NCBI GenBank assembly: GCA_002780065.1 | Contig: PEWQ01000152.1 | Coordinates: 1 to 6,537, forward strand | Length of the DNA stretch: 6,537 nucleotides | Direction: 5' to 3' | Source: Candidatus Hydrogenedentes bacterium CG07_land_8_20_14_0_80_42_17 | GTDB taxonomy: Bacteria > UBA8481 | Part shown: one piece after another, positions 1-6,537 of the stretch | Position numbering within the stretch: the first letter of the stretch is position 1 | Layout: the number at the start of each line of letters is the position of its first letter | Notes under the pieces: generated by a model | The model's database searches: none | Told to the model about the DNA's origin: nothing | Seen by the model: the letters and a program-made list of their open reading frames with translations, nothing else | Made by a program: the position numbers and the translations under genes

Positions 1-189
1 ACCGAATAGAGTTCTAAGATCAGCTTCTGCTTCCTTAATTGTCTTGTCGAACTCTTTTGATCTATGGCTAATTTCAAGAATAGATAAACCGGTTCCAGCA
101 AAATCTAAAAGTTCCGCTTGAGCCTGCTGAATAACCTCAAGAGGCAGAATAGCAGGGCCGGCATAAAGATTGTAAGGTCTTTGAGTCAT
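1..189 (-). CDS. serC: Phosphoserine aminotransferase, N-terminal part (63 codons, cut by window edge)
   Basis: The minus-strand frame starts [20 protein letters not shown] and remains open to the window edge. SerC is a PLP-dependent enzyme that converts 3-phosphohydroxypyruvate and glutamate to phosphoserine and 2-oxoglutarate in serine synthesis; in some bacteria it also serves PLP synthesis. The N-terminal family hallmarks are visible: the YNxxAGPAxLP block at residues 6-16, then [13 protein letters not shown] at 22-34, then EISHRSKEF at 39-47. Its His-Arg pair (H42, R43) corresponds to the substrate-binding His/Arg of known SerC proteins. About 300 further residues, including the PLP lysine, lie outside the window. 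The start at 189 is chosen because GGAGG (200-196) sits 6 nt upstream. An in-frame ATG at 195 directly abuts that GGAGG and is too close. The gene follows the rRNA terminator and has a probable promoter of its own. I recognise it by memory of the family, not by a search. Confidence 0.9.
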   Translation of the reverse strand, partial: MTQRPYNLYAGPAILPLEVIQQAQAELLDFAGTGLSILEISHRSKEFDKTIKEAEADLRTLFG

Positions 190-195
190 AAACAT

Positions 196-200
196 CCTCC
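196..200 (-). promoter_or_regulatory. Ribosome binding site of serC
   Basis: GGAGG on the minus strand, complementary to the CCUCC at the 3' end of the 16S rRNA in this same window (4279-4275). The 6-nt gap to the ATG at 189 decides the start over the in-frame ATG at 195. Confidence 0.85.
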
Positions 201-223
201 AAAATTAAAATAATAAAAAAACA

Positions 224-251
224 ATTATGTGAATAAAAGTTCAACTTGCAA
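224..251 (-). promoter_or_regulatory. Probable sigma-70-type promoter of serC
   Basis: A -35-like TTGCAA (251-246) and a -10-like CATAAT (229-224; five of six bases match TATAAT) are separated by 16 nt. Transcription would start near 218 and give a 5' UTR of about 30 nt. It lies between the rRNA terminator and serC, where a separate promoter is expected. The -35 box is only four of six, and in DNA this AT-rich chance matches are common, so the call is moderate. Confidence 0.5.
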
Positions 252-330
252 GAAAAAAGATCAAAAATCTAAAATAAAATTGCGTTCAGAGTTTATGCAG
301 CCAAAAGTAAATAATTAAACCTCAGTCCCC

Positions 331-366
331 TAAAATAAAAAAGCCCTCTGAAAAAATCAGAGGGCT
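331..366 (-). terminator. Intrinsic terminator of the rRNA operon
   Basis: A perfect stem is formed by 342-350 (agccctctg) and 358-366 (cagagggct), extended by one A-T pair (351/357) over a five-base loop. In the minus direction the stem is followed by a T-rich run (341-331, TTTTT then ATTTTA). It lies 14 nt past the 5S 3' end, so it should stop transcription of the rRNA operon before serC. On the plus strand the stem is followed by mixed sequence, so it is one-directional. Confidence 0.93.
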
Positions 367-379
367 AGTATAAGACAAA

Positions 380-496
380 TCCGGCGACAACCTACTCTCC
401 CAGTCCGTTACCAGACAAGTACCATCGGCGTTAGCGGGCTTAACGACCGTGTTCGGAATGGGAACGGGTGTGGCCCCGCCACTATGGCCACCGGAA
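380..496 (-). rRNA. rrf: 5S ribosomal RNA
   Basis: About 117 nt, the usual 5S length; part of the large ribosomal subunit. The terminal helix is visible: CCGGUGGC near the 5' end (494-487) pairs with GUCGCCGG at the 3' end (388-381), including two G-U pairs, with one more U-A pair outside. Internal 5S landmarks are present on the minus strand, including CCACACCCGUUCCCAUUCCGAACACGG-type sequence over about 472-446 and GAUGGUACU before the final helix. It is the last gene of the operon, about 120 nt after 23S. The exact ends are set by the helix and may be off by one or two bases. Confidence 0.95.
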
Positions 497-616
497 TATA
501 TAACAACTTAGTTCAATAAAAAAAGCATGATCCGAAAACAAATCAGCATAGAAGCACATGTATCACGATACAATGAATCAAAAAGCGATTCAAAGACAGA
601 AGATCTGATGTGATGT
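497..616 (-). other. 23S-5S spacer with two processing arms and two small hairpins
   Basis: This 120-nt spacer holds the 3' arm of the 23S processing stalk (593-616, continuing into the 23S 3' end) and the 3' arm of an outer clamp (519-533, pairing with 3829-3843). Between them are two small hairpins: 574-579 with 587-592 (TGAATC/GATTCA, 7-nt loop), and an imperfect palindrome at 559-572 (tgtatc, ac, gataca). No tRNA or open frame is present. Confidence 0.7.
519..533 (-). other. 3' arm of an outer pre-23S clamp
   Basis: Fifteen bases, a run of A then GCATGATCC on the plus strand, form the perfect reverse complement of 3829-3843. In the transcript they would form a second helix outside the 23S stalk, separated from it by 59 nt on this side and about 175 nt on the other. 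A further four bases (511-514) can pair with 3848-3851 across an internal loop. Confidence 0.7.

Positions 617-623
<7 letters not shown>
593..623 (-). other. 3' arm of the 23S processing stalk
   Basis: 608-623 is the exact reverse complement of 3623-3638 (16 bp). After one mismatch (607/3639) the pairing continues: 606-603 with 3640-3643, a mismatch at 602/3644, a G-U pair, then 600-593 with 3646-3653 including one more G-U. A helix of about 30 bp that closes pre-23S is the classic RNase III substrate; the cleavage itself is inferred. Confidence 0.85.
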
Positions 624-3622
<2,999 letters not shown>

Positions 3623-3629
<7 letters not shown>

Positions 3630-3653
3630 ACATCACATTAGATACTCTGTCCT
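3623..3653 (-). other. 5' arm of the 23S processing stalk
   Basis: This is the partner of 593-623. The innermost seven pairs lie inside mature 23S (helix 1), and the outer part lies in the 16S-23S spacer. See the other arm for the pair list. Confidence 0.85.
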
Positions 3654-3828
3654 GTAATCCTTCGACCGCAGTAGCAAAGAGCGGTCTTAACTATCTATCG
3701 CGCCATAGAGCATGGTTTCGCAATAGACTTGCGCACATCTACAATTCGGCACTGTAGAGAGGTGCGATCTTCCATAGATACGCCTTTCTCTCGAAATTCG
3801 TATCCGTGACGCTGTTACTTCTAGCGTT

Positions 3829-3843
3829 GGATCATGCTTTTTT
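3829..3843 (-). other. 5' arm of the outer pre-23S clamp
   Basis: Partner of 519-533. On the minus strand it reads AAAAAAGCATGATCC, and its first four A residues are also the last four bases of the boxA-like element at 3849-3840. The pairing is seen in the sequence; its formation and purpose are inferred. Confidence 0.7.
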
Positions 3844-3849
3844 CAAAGA
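3840..3849 (-). promoter_or_regulatory. boxA-like antitermination element in the spacer
   Basis: Minus-strand TCTTTGAAAA, part of GGTTCTTTGAAAA, resembles boxA elements found in bacterial rRNA leaders and 16S-23S spacers, which bind NusB-NusE (S10) and help RNA polymerase pass Rho sites. The same ten bases occur in the leader (6092-6083), which strengthens the call. It overlaps the outer clamp by four bases. Confidence 0.65.
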
Positions 3850-4016
3850 ACCAGTTGAACCGAACATTTCGCATTATCCAACTAATGCGTCCAGTTGAGA
3901 ACAACTTACGAATTCCTTATTACCGGAACTCGATTAATACTCAATTTAATTTACTCTAATTAATCCGCTCTAAAATTTATTAGAGCATTTATTAAAGCGT
4001 AACAGCCAAAAAAAAT

Positions 4017-4089
4017 TGGAGAAGAGCGGACTCGAACCGCCAACCCCCGGCTTGCAAAGCCGATGCTCTGCCAGTTGAGCTACTTCCCC
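4017..4089 (-). tRNA. tRNA-Ala, anticodon UGC
   Basis: A 73-nt cloverleaf without encoded CCA. The acceptor stem pairs GGGGAAG (4089-4083) with CUUCUCC (4024-4018) and includes G3-U70, the identity mark read by alanyl-tRNA synthetase; the discriminator is A (4017). The D arm has GCUC/GAGC, the anticodon stem is UCGGC/GCCGG with loop UUUGCAA, and the anticodon UGC is at 4056-4054. The T arm pairs GGCGG with CCGCU around UUCGAGU. The U34 anticodon can serve all GCN codons once modified. After the discriminator the gene reads ATTT, so CCA must be added by the nucleotidyltransferase. It lies 10 nt after tRNA-Ile, the normal order of spacer tRNAs. Confidence 0.97.
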
Positions 4090-4099
4090 GTAAAGAGCG

Positions 4100-4173
4100 T
4101 GGGCCTAAGTGGAGTTGAACCACTGACCTCGCCCTTATCAGGGGCGCGCTCTAGCCAACTGAGCTATAGGCCC
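4100..4173 (-). tRNA. tRNA-Ile, anticodon GAU
   Basis: A 74-nt cloverleaf without encoded CCA. The acceptor stem GGGCCUA (4173-4167) pairs perfectly with UAGGCCC (4107-4101), with discriminator A at 4100. D arm GCUC/GAGC with loop AGUUGGCUA, anticodon loop CUGAUAA with GAU at 4139-4137, and T arm AGUGG/CCACU with loop UUCAACU are all present. It reads AUC and AUU codons. It is the first spacer tRNA, about 98 nt after the 16S 3' end, and is co-transcribed with the rRNAs. The bases after the discriminator are CG, so the CCA end is made after transcription. Confidence 0.97.
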
Positions 4174-5834
<1,661 letters not shown>

Positions 5835-5895
5835 TTTATTTGCTATTTTGTGTCGAGAATTGCTTCCCGATAAATATCAAACGTCATCGTCAAGT

Positions 5896-5919
5896 CCGTT
5901 CAGTCTTTCGACTGTTCGG
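5896..5919 (-). other. GAAA-capped hairpin in the leader
   Basis: On the minus strand: CCG, AA, CAGTC, GAAA, GACTG, AA, CGG. This gives a 5-bp stem with a GNRA tetraloop, a symmetric AA/AA internal loop and 3 more pairs. An outer helix of 5889-5894 with 5939-5944 (GTCAAG/CTTGAC) could enclose it. The structure is seen; a role in 16S leader folding or processing is a guess. Confidence 0.6.
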
Positions 5920-6082
5920 TCATTCAACTTTTACATCTCTTGACCGTTCTTTGGCTCTTTGCTGACTTTACTAATTTTTTTTGGAATATGATCGGGTTTT
6001 TTCTCTTCCTAATCTTTCGTCACTTTTCAGCTTCGAATTTTCGGTAGAAAAATTACCCATACATCTTGCTCCTCTGATTCGG

Positions 6083-6092
6083 TTTTCAAAGA
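6083..6092 (-). promoter_or_regulatory. boxA-like antitermination element in the leader
   Basis: Minus-strand TCTTTGAAAA within GGGGTCTTTGAAAACC, identical over ten bases to the element in the 16S-23S spacer (3849-3840). It lies directly after a strong hairpin (6122-6096), matching the boxB-boxA order known from E. coli rrn leaders. No boxC was identified. Confidence 0.65.
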
Positions 6093-6095
6093 CCC

Positions 6096-6122
6096 CTATA
6101 CGCACTTTTAAAGTTCGTATAG
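6096..6122 (-). other. boxB-like leader hairpin
   Basis: 6096-6102 (ctatacg) pairs with 6116-6122 (cgtatag); after one mismatch (6103/6115) the pairing goes on through 6104-6107 with 6111-6114. It ends 3 nt before the boxA-like element. It is not followed by a T-run in the minus direction, so it is not a terminator. Confidence 0.6.
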
Positions 6123-6284
6123 AAAAATATTACTTTCTTCTCAACGAATAGAGCGAACTCGCTAGATGCTTCTCGGAGTTCGATATTCAGGCATTCAGTG
6201 CAATGCACTCTGCGACTGCTCTGCAGGGTTCTGCTAGATTAGAGTCATCAAGCAATGCATCTACTAATCACTGAACCAGACTCA

Positions 6285-6312
6285 AATATACATGCTTCTT
6301 TTTTTTTGTCAA
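6285..6312 (-). promoter_or_regulatory. Main rRNA operon promoter
   Basis: A perfect -35 TTGACA (6312-6307) and a -10 TATATT (6290-6285; five of six) are separated by 16 nt, most of it an A run. The start would be near 6278, just after the discriminator TGAGTC. It is preceded by A-rich DNA, as expected for a strong rRNA promoter. This is the best promoter in the window by eye. Confidence 0.88.
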
Positions 6313-6345
6313 TACTTTTTTTTATTTTTTTTTGAATATTTATTT
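6313..6345 (-). promoter_or_regulatory. A-tract upstream (UP-like) element
   Basis: Just upstream of the -35 box the minus strand is nearly all A/T, with A runs of eight to nine bases separated by single T and a few other bases. In known rrn promoters such DNA binds the alpha subunit C-terminal domain of RNA polymerase and boosts initiation. Alternatively it may only bend DNA or reflect low genomic GC. Confidence 0.6.
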
Positions 6346-6402
6346 TTTCCGTTTTTCGCCGTTCTTCTTAATCTTCAAGCTTCATTTCCTTAACCGATTT
6401 AA

Positions 6403-6420
6403 TGTATGAAATTTCACACA
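6403..6420. promoter_or_regulatory. Operator-like palindrome 1 upstream of the divergent gene
   Basis: TGT-A-TGAAATTTCA-C-ACA is an 18-bp inverted repeat with one mismatched pair (16 of 18 symmetric); the core of ten bases is perfect. It lies about 20 bp upstream of the plus-strand -35 box and about 90 bp upstream of the rRNA -35 box. It may bind a dimeric regulator; the half-site spacing does not fit a CRP site. Confidence 0.35.
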
Positions 6421-6440
6421 CAAGATAATTAAATATCTTG
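6421..6440. promoter_or_regulatory. Operator-like palindrome 2 overlapping a -35 box
   Basis: CAAGATA (6421-6427) and TATCTTG (6434-6440) are perfect inverted repeats around a 6-base centre; 18 of 20 positions are symmetric. The right half-site includes the first three bases of the plus-strand -35 box, so a bound protein would block that promoter. The region is AT-rich and the palindrome could be chance. Confidence 0.4.
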
Positions 6441-6467
6441 ACTTATTAATATAAAAATTGATACGAT
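6438..6467 (+). promoter_or_regulatory. Probable promoter of the divergent plus-strand gene
   Basis: TTGACT (6438-6443) is separated by 18 nt from TACGAT (6462-6467), which is preceded by TGA, an extended -10 motif. Transcription would start near 6474 and leave a 5' UTR of about 55 nt. The -10 box matches only four of six bases; the extended motif and the position ahead of a strong ribosome binding site support it. Confidence 0.5.
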
Positions 6468-6513
6468 TATATTGATGAAAGAATTTGAATCGGCTTTCGT
6501 TCAAAAGAAAAAT

Positions 6514-6520
6514 AAGGAGG
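6514..6520 (+). promoter_or_regulatory. Ribosome binding site of the plus-strand gene
   Basis: AAGGAGG matches the anti-Shine-Dalgarno of the 16S in this window over seven bases. It lies 9 nt before the ATG at 6530 and 5 nt before a TTG at 6526 in another frame. Confidence 0.75.
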
Positions 6521-6529
6521 ATCGATTGT

Positions 6530-6537
6530 ATGATTGG
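6530..6537 (+). CDS. Start of an unidentified divergent gene (window edge)
   Basis: Only ATG ATT GG is inside the window. The call rests on the strong AAGGAGG upstream and a plausible promoter, not on coding content. The ATG with a 9-nt gap is preferred; a TTG at 6526 (TTG TAT GAT TGG) with a 5-nt gap is the alternative and would be in a different frame. No function can be proposed. Confidence 0.55.

Larger units (their letters stand above)
3630..4016 (-). other. 16S-23S spacer, part between tRNA-Ala and 23S
   Basis: This 387-nt stretch has no gene. In transcription order it holds: a T-run just after tRNA-Ala; a hairpin 3967-3973 with 3980-3986 (GCTCTAA/TTAGAGC) that lacks a following T-run and so is not a terminator; an AT-rich stretch; a hairpin 3870-3876 with 3883-3889 flanked by copies of ccagttga (3851 and 3891); a boxA-like element (3849-3840); the outer clamp (3843-3829); a folded domain at 3692-3780 and a hairpin 3664-3669 with 3681-3686; and the 23S stalk arm. 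All roles beyond the visible base pairing are inferred. Confidence 0.75.
5835..6278 (-). ncRNA. rRNA operon leader (about 440 nt, structured, no gene seen)
   Basis: The transcribed leader between the inferred start near 6278 and 16S. In order of transcription it has a palindrome at 6197-6209 (agtgc, aat, gcact) with an overlapping alternative hairpin 6191-6195/6202-6206; a hairpin 6154-6160 with 6176-6182 (CGAACTC/GAGTTCG); a strong 27-nt hairpin at 6096-6122 followed at once by a boxA-like element (6092-6083); A/T-rich sequence; a candidate 16S processing arm (5949-5933); and a hairpin at 5896-5919 capped by GAAA on the minus strand. No open frame with a convincing ribosome binding site was seen. 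It is far longer than needed for a simple leader, but leaders of a few hundred nt are known in rRNA operons. Confidence 0.7.

Noticed and set aside
3967-3986. Hairpin after tRNA-Ala considered as a terminator
   Set aside because: It has no T-run after it in the minus direction and a terminator there would cut off 23S; it more likely serves folding or processing. The T-run next to tRNA-Ala comes before the hairpin.
6116-6144. A possible second rRNA promoter in the leader (TTGAGA at 6144-6139, 17 nt, TATACG at 6121-6116)
   Set aside because: The -10 box lacks the nearly invariant final T and lies inside the boxB-like hairpin, whose base pairing explains those bases better.
6403-6420. CRP-like or lac-operator-like site (AATTTCACACA)
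   Set aside because: The spacing between TGTGA-like and TCACA-like halves is wrong for CRP, and the resemblance to the lac operator covers only part of one side.

Overview
This window is one complete bacterial ribosomal RNA operon on the minus strand, with fragments of two protein genes at its edges. Read in the direction of transcription (from high to low coordinates) the layout is: promoter with an A-rich upstream tract (about 6285-6345), a long leader of about 440 nt, 16S rRNA (5834-4272), tRNA-Ile(GAU) (4173-4100), tRNA-Ala(UGC) (4089-4017), a structured 16S-23S spacer, 23S rRNA (3629-617), a short spacer, 5S rRNA (496-380) and an intrinsic terminator (366-331). Downstream on the same strand, after its own probable promoter, lies the first 63 codons of serC (phosphoserine aminotransferase). 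At the far right a divergent plus-strand gene has its promoter, a strong ribosome binding site and two to three codons inside the window.

The organism is a bacterium. Its rRNA carries universal bacterial signatures (anti-Shine-Dalgarno CCUCC, bacterial primer and probe sites), and the Ile-Ala spacer tRNAs are the common bacterial arrangement. The non-rRNA DNA is strongly AT-rich, with homopolymeric A/T runs, so the genome is probably of low GC. I could not place the 16S confidently. Parts of the 3' half look to me like Lentisphaerae/Verrucomicrobia-type sequences, but the EUB338-I probe site is intact, which argues against typical planctomycetes and verrucomicrobia. The phylum is left open.

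The non-coding parts hold most of the interest. The ends of 23S are flanked by a long inverted repeat (593-623 with 3623-3653) that should form the processing stalk of the precursor. A second perfect 15-bp clamp lies further out (519-533 with 3829-3843). One arm of that clamp overlaps a boxA-like element (TCTTTGAAAA) in the 16S-23S spacer, and the same ten bases recur in the leader just after a strong hairpin, giving a boxB-boxA-like order. A weaker inverted repeat may close the 16S precursor stem. All long open frames inside 380-5834 run through rRNA and are not genes. I see no unknown protein system here; the novelty, if any, lies in how the rRNA precursor is folded, antiterminated and processed, and in two operator-like palindromes in front of the divergent gene.
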